Assembly (NCBI RefSeq): GCF_015330125.1
Contig: NZ_JADDXR010000002.1
Coordinates: forward strand, 1,302,001 to 1,366,000
Origin: Zobellia nedashkovskayae
Lineage (GTDB): Bacteria; Bacteroidota; Bacteroidia; Flavobacteriales; Flavobacteriaceae
DNA length: 64,000 bases
Reading direction: 5' to 3'
Each line of letters opens with the position of its first letter. Position 1 is the first letter of the stretch. Shown here piece by piece: positions 1 to 8,168 of the stretch. Position numbers and translations under genes: made by a program. The notes beneath the pieces were generated by a model. The model was not told the DNA's origin. It searched no databases and was given only the letters and a program-made list of their open reading frames with translations.

Positions 1-313
1 AAATGACAGAATTTAAATTCTTCATTAAACTTTCATCTGGGTTTGGATAAAATTCCGAAGACATACATATCTGAAGCCAATACTTAAGTTCATCAGCCTC
101 TTTTGCCGAAATTTTAAACTTATGAATGAAATCTCTCTTACTTTCTGCATTCTGCGCCTCTCTAATGTTTGCCCCTATAGAAGTACCACTTCTGAATATT
201 TGCGAAGCCATTTCAAATCGATTATCAGCTCTTATTTCCTCAGAAAACTTAACAACTTCAAGGGCTAAATCAAAAGTTAATTTTACAATTAAATTCTCTT
301 TATCATTCCTCAT
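1..313 (-). CDS. Four-helix bundle protein (S23 / TIGR02436-like), 3' end outside window
   Basis: The frame is open from an ATG at 311-313 to the left edge, giving about 104 residues without a stop, so the C-terminus lies outside. The sequence has the family hallmark RSGTSIGANIREAQ (about residues 46-59), followed by a KRDFIHKFKISAKEADELKYWL stretch typical of the four-helix-bundle proteins first found in 23S rRNA intervening sequences. Members form small helical oligomers; their cellular role is not established. The start lies 28 bp downstream of the scoA stop on the same strand, so the two are probably cotranscribed. The expected scoB partner of scoA is not seen, so this gene either separates the two CoA-transferase genes or follows a lone scoA. 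Family assignment is good; function is unknown. Confidence 0.85.
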   Translation of the reverse strand, partial: MRNDKENLIVKLTFDLALEVVKFSEEIRADNRFEMASQIFRSGTSIGANIREAQNAESKRDFIHKFKISAKEADELKYWLQICMSSEFYPNPDESLMKNLNSVI

Positions 314-341
314 TTTCAAATTGAATAATTTTCAAATTGTT

Positions 342-1043
342 TTATTGTTGTGGTCTAACCGTTCGTTGTTCAATACGTTTTTCATAGTTCTCTCCTTGAA
401 AAATACGCTGCACAAATATTCCAGGAATATGAATTTGATTTGGGTCTAGCTCACCAGCGGGCACAAGTTCTTCTACCTCAGCAACGGTAATCGTAGCTGC
501 TCCACACATACAAGGATTAAAATTTCTTGCGGTACCCTTAAAAATTAGGTTCCCCGCTTCATCTCCTTTCCATGCTTTTACGAAAGCAAAATCGGCTTTG
601 AAAGCCTCTTCCAACACATACATTTTTCCGTTGAACTCTCTAGTTTCCTTACCTTCTGCAACTTCGGTTCCGTAACCTGCAGGCGTATAAAACGCAGGGA
701 AACCTGCTTGCGCAGCACGACATTTTTCGGCTAAAGTACCCTGAGGCGTCAATTCAACCTCAAGCTCACCACTGAGCATCTGCCGTTCAAACTCTTCGTT
801 CTCACCCACGTAAGAAGATATCATTTTTTTTATCTGATGTTTGTGAAGTAAAAGTCCCAGACCAAAATCATCTACCCCAGCATTATTAGAAATACAGGTA
901 ATATCTTTAATATTGGAAGAAACCAGTTCCGTGATGGCATTTTCCGGTATTCCGCAAAGGCCAAAACCACCTAACATGAAGGTCATTCCGTCTTGAATGC
1001 CTTGCATGGCTTCTTTTACATCAGCTACTTTCTTAGAGATCAT
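342..1043 (-). CDS. scoA: 3-oxoacid (succinyl-CoA:acetoacetate) CoA-transferase, subunit A
   Basis: This is the alpha subunit of a two-subunit family I CoA-transferase, moving CoA from succinyl-CoA to acetoacetate or a related 3-oxoacid in the cytoplasm. The signature [20 protein letters not shown] occupies residues 18-37, with the GGFGxxGxP loop that packs on CoA. The 233-residue length is normal for the alpha subunit, and the catalytic glutamate belongs to the beta subunit. ScoB would normally follow at once, but the next gene on this strand is the four-helix-bundle gene, so scoB lies beyond the window or elsewhere. A strong hairpin at 1096-1134 separates scoA from the pbp1A operon upstream, so scoA should have its own promoter in about 1044-1095; I see no good TAnnTTTG there. 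Subunit assignment is secure; substrate is inferred from the family. Confidence 0.92.
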   Translation of the reverse strand: MISKKVADVKEAMQGIQDGMTFMLGGFGLCGIPENAITELVSSNIKDITCISNNAGVDDFGLGLLLHKHQIKKMISSYVGENEEFERQMLSGELEVELTPQGTLAEKCRAAQAGFPAFYTPAGYGTEVAEGKETREFNGKMYVLEEAFKADFAFVKAWKGDEAGNLIFKGTARNFNPCMCGAATITVAEVEELVPAGELDPNQIHIPGIFVQRIFQGENYEKRIEQRTVRPQQ

Positions 1044-1095
1044 ACTATAAAGGAATAAAAGATTTCTGTTGCAGTCAAGTTACAATTTTTAAACG

Positions 1096-1134
1096 AAATT
1101 GCCCGTGACTTTCAATGAAAGTCACGGGCAATTT
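1096..1134 (-). terminator. Terminator-like hairpin after pbp1A
   Basis: A perfect 18-bp inverted repeat has arms 1096-1113 and 1117-1134 and a 3-nt loop. It lies 27 bp downstream of the pbp1A stop and just ahead of scoA. The arm ends in AATTT on either strand but lacks a long U-run after the stem, so termination efficiency is uncertain. The position between two genes of one strand suggests that it ends the ricT-gldH-pbp1A transcript. Confidence 0.65.
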
Positions 1135-1160
1135 AACAAGCTGTAATCTGCTTTTATGTA

Positions 1161-3503
1161 TTAGAAATTTAGATCATCTATATCATCATCCAAACCATCT
1201 TCTTCGTCATTATTCTCTACGACTCTGTCACAATCTATATTAATTGACAGATTTGAAGGTTTTTCAAACTCACTATCAGAAATTCCTAAATTTTCATTCT
1301 CATAGTTCTTTTTCATATAGAGCCCCCAAATAGGTAGTGCCATAGATGCACCCTGACCATATTTTATAGATTCAAAGTGAATAGATCTATCATCACCACC
1401 AACCCAAACACCGGTTACAAGGTTAGGAACGATGCCCATAAACCACCCGTCACTATTGTTTTGTGTTGTACCTGTTTTACCCGCAATAGCGTTTTTGAAT
1501 CCATATGGATAACCAGTAATAATTTCTTTGTAAACTGTAGTATTCTGCATACCCCTATGTCTAAGTCTTGTACCAGAACCACCATGTGTAACACCTTCCA
1601 TTAAATTTAACATAGCGTAAGAAACATCTTTGCTCAGTACATCTTTAGTCTCTGGCACGTATTCATATAAAACCGTTCCGTTTTTATCCTCTATACGCGT
1701 TACCATTACTGGTTTAACATAGACTCCTTGGTTTGCAAATGTTCCATAAGCACCAACCATTTCGTAGACATTAGTATCATGGGTACCCAGTGCAATAGAA
1801 GGCACTTCAGGAATATTTCCAGTAATACCCAAGTTTTTAGCAATAGAAACTACCGAGCCTGGGCCAACCTTATCAATCAACTGTGCCGTTACCGTATTTA
1901 CCGAGTTTGCTAGCGCATCTTTAAGCGAATACATTTTACCCGAATATTGACCTACAGCATTCTTAGGACACCAAGCCTCTGTGTTGCCATGCTTTCCAGC
2001 CTCTATACAATATTGCGTATCCGGCAAAGAGTCACAAGGTGATAGTCTTAATTGATCGATAGCCGCAGCATATACAAAAGGCTTAAACGTTGATCCTGCC
2101 TGGCGTGAGCCTTGAATAACATTGTCATATTGGAAGTGTCTATAATCAATACCACCAACCCAAGCCTTTACGTGGCCCGTCTGTGGCTCCATAGACATCA
2201 TTGCAGCTCTTAAAAACGTTTTATAATATCTGATTGAATCCATTGGAGTCATGATAGTATCGCGTTCATGTCCTTCACTATTCCAATCAAAAACGGTCAT
2301 CTCTCTTTTTTTGGTGAACGATTCACGGATCACCTTTTCAGATTTACCTTCATCCGCCATGCCTCGCCATCTAGAAGAGTTTTTCATTTCTCGCTCTAAA
2401 ATTTTATTTATTTCAGATTTCTCCAAATCTAAAAATGGAGCCGTAGGATTTCTCTTTGGCGTATTTTGATGAAAGAATTCGTTTTGAAGATTTGCCATAT
2501 GTTTACGCACAGCATCCTCTGCATTGGCCTGCATTCGTGAATCTATAGTCGTGTAAATTTTTAATCCATCTAAGTACAGATTCCATTTATCTCTACCACC
2601 TTCCAAAGCTGGCTTGGGGTTTTTAGATATCCAATCGTTCATGAACCCTTGTAGGTACATCCTAAAATAGGTAGCCAAACCTTCTTTATGAGATTCTGGA
2701 TTAAAATTAATATCCATCTCCATAGCCTGTAATGAATCTTTCTCCTGCTCGGTAATAAAATCATATTTGGCCATCTGTCCCAATACCGTATTTCTACGAT
2801 TGGTCACTAATTCCGGTCTTCTAATTGGATTGAAATAAGAAGAGTTCTTAAGCATACCCACTAATACCGCAGACTCCTCTGTCTTTAGTTGTTGCGGTTC
2901 TTTACCAAAATAAATTTTTGAAGCAGAACGTATACCATCTGCGTTATTAAGAAAGTCATATTGATTGAAATACATAGCAATTATCTCTTGCTTTGTATAT
3001 TGAGTTTCCAATCGGGTAGCGAGTACCCATTCCATTGCTTTTTGTTTGATGGTCTCAAGTTTATTTTTAGACCGCACCCCAACAAAAAGTTGTCGTGCCA
3101 ACTGTTGTGTTATAGTACTGGCACCACCATTTTTCCCCAATTTTGCAACAGCTCTTAAAACACCGAATCCATCAATTCCTGAGTGATCATAAAAACGAAC
3201 ATCTTCTGTGGCAATAAGTGCATTCACTAAATTTTGTGGAAGACTATCATAAGGTACAGGAGTTCGGTTATCATCTAAATAGAACTTACCCAATGTTTTT
3301 GCATCCGAAGAAATAATCTCGGTAGCTAAGTTAGTCTGCGGATTCTCCAGATACTCATATTCTGGCATATCGCCCAATAGTCCCCAAGACGCGGACAAAA
3401 ACAACAATACAACTAATAGAATTCCTGAAATAAACAGGATCCAAAACCACTTGATGTATTTAAAATACCCATTGGTTTTTTTCTCTTTAACAACCTTGGC
3501 CAT
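1161..3503 (-). CDS. Penicillin-binding protein 1A (bifunctional transglycosylase/transpeptidase)
   Basis: This class A PBP polymerises lipid II into glycan strands and crosslinks them in the periplasm. A single N-terminal membrane anchor spans about residues 18-38. The GT51 domain has the catalytic Glu at E100 (ATEDVRFYDHSG) and the ITQQL motif at 131-135. The transpeptidase domain has STFK at 471-474 (nucleophile S471), SVN at 534-536 and KTGTT at 676-680, so both activities look intact. The 780-residue length is usual for PBP1A. The C-terminus is a very acidic tail rich in Asp and Glu after about residue 760. The gene lies 3 bp after gldH and is the last gene of ricT-gldH-pbp1A, an order I recall from other flavobacteria. 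It ends at the hairpin at 1096-1134. Identity is secure. Confidence 0.96.
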   Translation of the reverse strand: MAKVVKEKKTNGYFKYIKWFWILFISGILLVVLLFLSASWGLLGDMPEYEYLENPQTNLATEIISSDAKTLGKFYLDDNRTPVPYDSLPQNLVNALIATEDVRFYDHSGIDGFGVLRAVAKLGKNGGASTITQQLARQLFVGVRSKNKLETIKQKAMEWVLATRLETQYTKQEIIAMYFNQYDFLNNADGIRSASKIYFGKEPQQLKTEESAVLVGMLKNSSYFNPIRRPELVTNRRNTVLGQMAKYDFITEQEKDSLQAMEMDINFNPESHKEGLATYFRMYLQGFMNDWISKNPKPALEGGRDKWNLYLDGLKIYTTIDSRMQANAEDAVRKHMANLQNEFFHQNTPKRNPTAPFLDLEKSEINKILEREMKNSSRWRGMADEGKSEKVIRESFTKKREMTVFDWNSEGHERDTIMTPMDSIRYYKTFLRAAMMSMEPQTGHVKAWVGGIDYRHFQYDNVIQGSRQAGSTFKPFVYAAAIDQLRLSPCDSLPDTQYCIEAGKHGNTEAWCPKNAVGQYSGKMYSLKDALANSVNTVTAQLIDKVGPGSVVSIAKNLGITGNIPEVPSIALGTHDTNVYEMVGAYGTFANQGVYVKPVMVTRIEDKNGTVLYEYVPETKDVLSKDVSYAMLNLMEGVTHGGSGTRLRHRGMQNTTVYKEIITGYPYGFKNAIAGKTGTTQNNSDGWFMGIVPNLVTGVWVGGDDRSIHFESIKYGQGASMALPIWGLYMKKNYENENLGISDSEFEKPSNLSINIDCDRVVENNDEEDGLDDDIDDLNF

Positions 3504-3506
3504 ACG

Positions 3507-3992
3507 TTACTCGTTACTTTTTTCTATTTCAAAACCGACGTCGGTTATGCCTTTTAAATTTTCAACACCGTTTACACTACCATTTTTACGCATGGCATGC
3601 CAAACACGTAAATTATATACGCCCGAAGAAGGAAAAACGATGTTTTCCTTAAACCATAATTTATTTTCTTTAATACTGCCGTATCCTTTCCCCAACCAAG
3701 TACCATCTGGCAATGCCATTTCATACTCTAGGGTATCTTTTACGGTTTCCCCCGAAGGATATTCCAATTCTGCAATCAGAAACAAGTTATTATACGGAAA
3801 AGTAGCATCATTACGAACAGTAATAAACATATTGTGCCTTTTTGTAGTGTCTATTTCTGAGAACGAGAAAAGAATATTATCCGTCTTGTTCCACACTCCA
3901 CCTTTTGTAGCCTGAAATTCAGATTTCACCAAATTATCGTTGCACGCAAAGCACAATACCGCCACAGCAAAAACCAGTAAAATCCTAGCCAT
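3507..3992 (-). CDS. gldH: Gliding motility lipoprotein GldH
   Basis: I place the start at the ATG at 3990-3992, giving 161 residues. The longer reading to 4223 runs antisense-free into ricT in another frame and adds low-complexity residues without a signal. The chosen start gives a lipoprotein signal, MARILLVFAVAVLCFAC, with C17 as the likely lipidated residue; the lipobox (CFAC) is loose, as is common in Bacteroidetes. The body matches GldH-like lipoproteins (WNKTDNILFSF, then TWLGKGYGSIKENKLWF). GldH is required for gliding in Flavobacterium johnsoniae and is linked to the GldK-N/SprA machinery of type IX secretion; its exact job is unknown. The start overlaps the ricT stop by 8 bp and the stop lies 3 bp before pbp1A, so the three genes form one operon. 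Confidence 0.88.
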   Translation of the reverse strand: MARILLVFAVAVLCFACNDNLVKSEFQATKGGVWNKTDNILFSFSEIDTTKRHNMFITVRNDATFPYNNLFLIAELEYPSGETVKDTLEYEMALPDGTWLGKGYGSIKENKLWFKENIVFPSSGVYNLRVWHAMRKNGSVNGVENLKGITDVGFEIEKSNE

Positions 3993-5268
3993 TATCTTGC
4001 TGTTTTTTAGGGTTGTTTCTCCTTCTTTTATTTTTAGAAGTATTTGCATTACCCGTTTTATTCCTGTTATTGTTATTATTGTTGTTGTTACTGGTACTCT
4101 TATTATTGTTATTAGCGTTACCTCTAGTCCTTTTGGCTTTATTCTTCTTACGGTTATTTCTGTTTCTAGATTGCTTAGGTCTATCAAAACGCGTAAGGCT
4201 ATCTTGCCCAACAACATTCTCAAACACCTTTTCTTCCTTAACGAAATTATCTACCGTATATTCCTCTAGGCTGGCAACTTTTTCTTTCTTTTTATTTTTT
4301 TCTAAAATTTCCTGAACCTGCTCTTTAGTAAGCGTATGCCAATTTGCTGGGTCGTCCCTATATGAAAACCAAAGCATACCCTTAAAAATATCGGTCTTTT
4401 GGCAGAAGGCAAGTCCTTTTTCAGTAAACAGTTTGGTATCTTGAGAAGGAAAGTCTTTTAAGGCATCCAAGTACATATCTAGCTCATAGTTCAAACAACA
4501 TTTAAGCTTCCCGCATTGCCCAGCTAATTTTTGTGGATTTAAAGATAATTGCTGGTAACGGGCGGCAGACGTACTTACAGACCTAAAATCAGTTAACCAA
4601 GTAGAGCAGCATAATTCACGTCCACAAGAACCAATACCGCCTAAACGTTGGGCTTCTTGCCGATAACCAATTTGTCGCATTTCAATACGGATACCAAAAG
4701 CTTTAGCCATATCCTTTATCAACTGTCTAAAGTCAACTCGGTCTTCCGCTGTGTAATAAAATGTGGCTTTTGAACCATCACCTTGAAACTCAACATCAGA
4801 AATCTTCATTTGAAGTTTCAAGATAATCGCTATTTCTCTTGCTCGCTTTTTGATCTCTTCTTCTCGGTCACGGCATTTCTGCCATTTATCGATATCATTT
4901 TGAGACGCCTTACGGTGAACTTTAGGAAGATTTTCGTCTTTATAATCAACTTTTTTGCGCTTCATTTGCACTTTCACCAACTCACCTACAAGGGTAACCA
5001 TACCAATGTCATGACCGGATTGTGCTTGTGTTGCCACAATATCACCTATTGAAATAGACAGATTTTCACTATTTCTGAAGAATTCTTTTCTACTATTCTT
5101 AAATCGAACTTCAACGCAATCAAACGGTTTTTCACCGTTAGGAAGCGACATGTTGGAAAGCCAATCAAAGACGGTTAATTTATTACAACCATCGGTACCA
5201 CAAGTTCCATTATTCTTGCAACCAGAAGGTTGTCCGTCCTTACCGGTCGAACAACTGCTACAGCCCAT
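3985..5268 (-). CDS. ricT: RicT/YaaT-like PSP1-domain protein with Asn-rich tail
   Basis: The 427-residue protein belongs to the PSP1 (YaaT/RicT) family. In Bacillus, RicT works with RicA and RicF in an Fe-S complex that stimulates RNase Y processing; a flavobacterial role is not established. The core carries the family cysteines C215, C220, C221 (GSCGRELCC) and C252, C257, C258 (QCGKLKCC), which suit Fe-S binding. The N-terminus is unusually cysteine-rich (C3, C6, C17, C23, C28) and could hold a second metal site. Residues about 384-427 are a low-complexity tail of Asn, Lys and Arg encoded by a near-triplet-repeat tract (about 4030-4120), absent from the conserved core. The gene heads the ricT-gldH-pbp1A operon; its leader at about 5270-5330 contains a GGCC-stemmed inverted repeat (TTTGGCC / GGCCAAA). 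Confidence 0.9.
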   Translation of the reverse strand: MGCSSCSTGKDGQPSGCKNNGTCGTDGCNKLTVFDWLSNMSLPNGEKPFDCVEVRFKNSRKEFFRNSENLSISIGDIVATQAQSGHDIGMVTLVGELVKVQMKRKKVDYKDENLPKVHRKASQNDIDKWQKCRDREEEIKKRAREIAIILKLQMKISDVEFQGDGSKATFYYTAEDRVDFRQLIKDMAKAFGIRIEMRQIGYRQEAQRLGGIGSCGRELCCSTWLTDFRSVSTSAARYQQLSLNPQKLAGQCGKLKCCLNYELDMYLDALKDFPSQDTKLFTEKGLAFCQKTDIFKGMLWFSYRDDPANWHTLTKEQVQEILEKNKKKEKVASLEEYTVDNFVKEEKVFENVVGQDSLTRFDRPKQSRNRNNRKKNKAKRTRGNANNNNKSTSNNNNNNNNRNKTGNANTSKNKRRRNNPKKQQDNG

Positions 5269-5443
5269 ATATTATATCTTGGTTTGGCCTAAACGGGGGT
5301 TTTGGGCCAAATAGGGTTCTTACTAATTTTATATGTAAAGGTACTAAATTTTTAATGTGATAGAAAGTTATCTCAACTTACACAGGTTCTTCGTTCCTTT
5401 GCGCCAAATTTGGCTCTGTTTTAAAAAATTGATGCTGCATTAC

Positions 5444-6613
5444 ATGGAAAAACAAAAAACACTTAGTAATACCGTTCTCTACCTCATGAGCCTCTCAGCA
5501 GGCTTGGTCGCGGCAAATCTCTACTACAACCAGCCTTTACTACACATGATTTCTGTGAGTTTTGGTGTTACCGAATCTGCAGTAAGCAATGTTGCTTTGG
5601 CCACACAATTGGGTTATGCGTTTGGTTTATTGTTTGTAATTCCGCTAGGTGATATGGTTTCCAATCAAAAAATATTGAAAATTGATTTTCTATTCATGCT
5701 TCTCTCATTACTGGCCGCTGCTTTCTCTACCTCCTTATGGCTTCTTGTTGTTTCTAGCTTTTTTATAGGGTGTACATCTGCCTTGCCACAGTTGTTCGTT
5801 CCCATGGCCGCACAATTGTCTAACGCTGAAAATAGAGGCCGTGCCATAGGAATAGTTATGAGCGGTTTGCTTATCGGTATTCTGGGGAGCCGAGCAATTA
5901 GTGGTTTTGTTGGCGAACAGTTTGGGTGGCGCACCATGTATTTTGTAGCGACGGCTATGATGTTTGTTTTATTCATAGTTCTGAAATTTAAACTGCCAAA
6001 GGTTGAGCCGGTCTACAAAGGCAAGTATATGGATTTAATGAAATCATTAATTCATTTCTTCAGAACCGAGCAGCCTTTGCGCCTTGCCGCAATACGAGGT
6101 GGACTTTCATTTGCTGGTTTAAGTGCTTTTTGGACCACCTTGGTTTTTCTTATGGAAGATAATTTTGGTTATGGTAGCGGCATTACCGGAACTTTTGGCC
6201 TCATTGGTATTGTAGGGGCTTTGGCGGCTACCGTAGTAGGGAAGCTAAGTGATCGAATGAGTAAAAACCGAATCATTATTTCATCAACCCTTATTCTAAT
6301 TCTTTCTTGGTCTGTATTTTTGTTTTCTCATCATTCTATCATGGGCATTGTCATTGGGGTTATCTTGGTAGACCTTGGGCAACAATCGCTTCATATTGCC
6401 AACCAGAATATTATATTCTCTAGAAACGAAAATGCCCGCAACCGGATAAACACCGTGTACATGGTTATCTTTTTCCTAGGAGGAGCTCTGGGAACAATTT
6501 TAGGTGCCTTCGCATGGCAACATTACCAATGGGTAGGTGTCTCCATTTTAGGGCTTATCCTTTCGGTCACAACCCTAGTAGCCCATTTAATATACGGCGA
6601 TAAGAATATGTAA
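5444..6613 (+). CDS. Major facilitator superfamily transporter (drug/sugar efflux type)
   Basis: This is a 12-helix MFS permease. I chose the ATG at 5444 (MEKQKTLSNTVLYLMSLSAG) because the longer frame to 5357 adds about 29 polar or aromatic residues before the first membrane helix; the ATG at 5432 is another possibility. The protein is then 389 residues, normal for the short MFS efflux family (YnfM/Bcr/arabinose-efflux type). The loop-2 signature appears as GDMVSNQKILKID and its second-half counterpart as GKLSDRMSKNRIII. Substrate cannot be read from sequence. It is convergent with trhO, with only 3 bp between the stops, and divergent from ricT. The inner-membrane location and proton-driven export are inferred from family membership. 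Confidence 0.85.
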   Translation: MEKQKTLSNTVLYLMSLSAGLVAANLYYNQPLLHMISVSFGVTESAVSNVALATQLGYAFGLLFVIPLGDMVSNQKILKIDFLFMLLSLLAAAFSTSLWLLVVSSFFIGCTSALPQLFVPMAAQLSNAENRGRAIGIVMSGLLIGILGSRAISGFVGEQFGWRTMYFVATAMMFVLFIVLKFKLPKVEPVYKGKYMDLMKSLIHFFRTEQPLRLAAIRGGLSFAGLSAFWTTLVFLMEDNFGYGSGITGTFGLIGIVGALAATVVGKLSDRMSKNRIIISSTLILILSWSVFLFSHHSIMGIVIGVILVDLGQQSLHIANQNIIFSRNENARNRINTVYMVIFFLGGALGTILGAFAWQHYQWVGVSILGLILSVTTLVAHLIYGDKNM

Positions 6614-6616
6614 AAC

Positions 6617-7648
6617 TTAGTTTTTAAACTTAAGTACTTCTGACCTCCCCTTTTTGAAGATTTTGTTACTGGCCCCTTTACCCTTGCGTAATTTTTTCTG
6701 CTCTTCAAAAGGCAATTCATGCACTTCTTTACATGAGTCCGAACAGCAGTCATTCATTTTTTCAGCACATTCCTCACATTGAATAAACAAAAGATGACAA
6801 GCTTCATTGGCGCAGTTTACGTGGTTATCGCAAGGATTCCCACATTGGTGACAATTCGCAATAACGTCATCTGTAATCCGCTCACTACGGCGGTGGTCAA
6901 AGACAAAGTTTTTACCTAGAAATTTATTTTCCAGTTTTTTGTTCTCTACTTGGCGGGTATAATCAATTATTCCGCCCTCTAATTGATAGACTTGTTTAAA
7001 ACCTTTGTGCTTGTAATAGGCACTTGCTTTTTCGCAACGTATTCCACCGGTGCAGTACATTACCAGTTTTTTATCTTCCTTATGGTCTGCGAGGTCTTTT
7101 TCTATAATATCTAGCGAATCTCTAAACGTATCTACATCCGGAGTTATGGCATTCTTAAAATGACCAATTTCACTCTCGTAATGATTACGCATATCTACCA
7201 AAATGGTATCTGGGTCATCAATTAGTTCATTAAATTTTTCAGCACCAACGTGAATTCCTTTGTTTGTAACATCAAAAGTTTCATCTACCAGGCCATCTGC
7301 AACAATCTTTTTTCTAACCTTAACCTTCAGTTTCAAAAAGGAAAGATTATCCTGCTCTATGGCTATATTCAATCGTACATTTTCTAAAAAGGTGATGCTG
7401 TCCAAATGAGCCTTAAACAGTTCAAAATTCTCCGCAGGAATAGATAATTGGGCGTTTATACCTTCATTAGCCACATAGATACGCCCAAGAACGTCTAGTT
7501 CGTTCCAATTAATGAAAAGGTGATTTCTTAATAGTTCAGGATTGCCAATCTGTGCATATTTGTAGAAAGAGATGGTCAAACGTTCTTGCCCGGCTTCTTC
7601 AATAAGAGCCGCTCTTTCTTTTGCACTTAAGTTATTGTACAGTTGCAT
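6617..7648 (-). CDS. trhO: tRNA uridine-34 hydroxylase TrhO (rhodanese family)
   Basis: The 343-residue protein is of the YceA/TrhO family, which hydroxylates U34 of certain tRNAs in an oxygen-dependent way on the path to 5-alkoxyuridine. An N-terminal acylphosphatase-like domain (about 25-120) is followed by a rhodanese domain with active-site C199 in the loop CTGGIRCE (199-206). The C-terminal segment has a zinc-knuckle-like set of cysteines (C266, C269, C273, C279, C284, C291, C294, C301, C302, C306) and a basic tail. This layout is characteristic of TrhO. A good -7 element (TATCTTTG, minus strand, 7692-7699) lies 44 bp upstream, giving trhO its own promoter, independent of the structured RNA further upstream. 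Confidence 0.93.
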   Translation of the reverse strand: MQLYNNLSAKERAALIEEAGQERLTISFYKYAQIGNPELLRNHLFINWNELDVLGRIYVANEGINAQLSIPAENFELFKAHLDSITFLENVRLNIAIEQDNLSFLKLKVKVRKKIVADGLVDETFDVTNKGIHVGAEKFNELIDDPDTILVDMRNHYESEIGHFKNAITPDVDTFRDSLDIIEKDLADHKEDKKLVMYCTGGIRCEKASAYYKHKGFKQVYQLEGGIIDYTRQVENKKLENKFLGKNFVFDHRRSERITDDVIANCHQCGNPCDNHVNCANEACHLLFIQCEECAEKMNDCCSDSCKEVHELPFEEQKKLRKGKGASNKIFKKGRSEVLKFKN

Positions 7649-7691
7649 GCTATACCAATGTTTTAAGTTTATAAAGAGTTTTCTAAGGCCG

Positions 7692-7699
7692 CAAAGATA
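7692..7699 (-). promoter_or_regulatory. Predicted promoter -7 element for trhO
   Basis: The minus strand reads TATCTTTG, an exact match to the Bacteroidetes housekeeping -7 consensus TAnnTTTG. Transcription would begin near 7685, leaving a leader of about 37 nt. No clear TTTG element is found 18-20 bp upstream. Confidence 0.5.
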
Positions 7700-7760
7700 A
7701 GAAATATTGATAATTCTTTTCTATGTATAGAATTAAGTCTCCCAGACCAACATCCACAGT

Positions 7761-7797
7761 AAAAATAAAAAGAGCCCTGGTAAAATACCAAGGCTCT
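7761..7797 (-). terminator. Rho-independent terminator of a minus-strand small RNA
   Basis: The arms 7786-7797 and 7771-7782 form a 12-bp stem around a 3-nt loop, followed on the minus strand by TTTTTATTTTT. Read as minus-strand RNA the stem is complete with one G-U pair; read as plus-strand RNA the same position is a C-A mismatch. That asymmetry and the T-tract fix the orientation. No protein gene of that strand ends here, so the terminator implies an untranslated transcript from about 7800-7910. Confidence 0.8.
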
Positions 7798-7911
7798 AAT
7801 TGACCGTTCCTATTTTTCTTTTTCATAGCATCTTTCAAAAACACATAAAAAAGGAACTGGTCTCCATTGCTCCCTAACACTAAAAAGGGAAGCTTATTTG
7901 AGTTAGTTTCC
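7771..7911 (-). ncRNA. Probable structured small RNA (6S-like candidate) between trhO and recA
   Basis: Upstream of the terminator at 7761-7797 the minus strand folds well. The arms GACC-A-GTTCCT (about 7853-7863) and AGGAAC-GGTC (about 7802-7811) make a 10-bp stem with one bulged A. Inside it, U-rich and A-rich arms (around 7841-7852 and 7812-7825) continue an imperfect helix to a loop near 7827-7838. A second hairpin, TTCCCT/AGGGAG, lies 5' of it (about 7868-7892) and again gains a G-U pair only on the minus strand. A long, interrupted, A/U-rich helix with its own terminator is what 6S RNA looks like, and a 6S-Flavo family exists in this class, but I cannot confirm membership. The 5' end is a guess because no clear promoter was found. 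A 65-codon frame across 7683-7880 overlaps the terminator and is probably spurious. Confidence 0.45.
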
Positions 7912-8138
7912 GATTATTAAATCAAAACAATATTTTAAATAAGATACGACGCCATTCTAAGGGTTGCGTCAGAGAAACAACTTTTAATAAACACATATCT
8001 TTAGACGGTTAATAATCTTATGCCTTACAGGCTTAAATATCAATTTTGAAAATTTTAACGTATTGAGAATAAGTTAAAAACTAGTTGCCCTTTTTTAGAA
8101 AATGAAGCATAGAACTGGCATTATGATAAAAGAAATGG

Positions 8139-8146
8139 TAATTTAG
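8139..8146 (+). promoter_or_regulatory. Weak predicted -7 element for recA
   Basis: TAATTTAG differs from TAnnTTTG at one position and sits 22 bp before the recA ATG, with CTGG at the expected -33 distance (8115-8118). No SOS-type operator was recognised; Bacteroidetes mostly lack a canonical LexA regulon. Confidence 0.3.
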
Positions 8147-8168
8147 CAACCCTTAAAAAAAAGAAAAT

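Noticed and set aside
126..449. Plus-strand frame at the left end
   Set aside because: It lies antisense to the four-helix-bundle and scoA genes, which have clear family motifs.
3993..4223. Upstream extension of gldH in the same frame
   Set aside because: The added residues are an off-frame reading of the ricT repeat tail and remove the lipoprotein signal from the N-terminus.
4013..4315. Leu-rich plus-strand frame that looks like a membrane protein
   Set aside because: It is the complement of the Asn/Lys-rich repeat tail of ricT; the hydrophobic look comes from the repeat.
7683..7880. 65-codon minus-strand frame between trhO and the small-RNA region
   Set aside because: It runs through a clear rho-independent terminator and has no family similarity or signal; the RNA explanation fits better.
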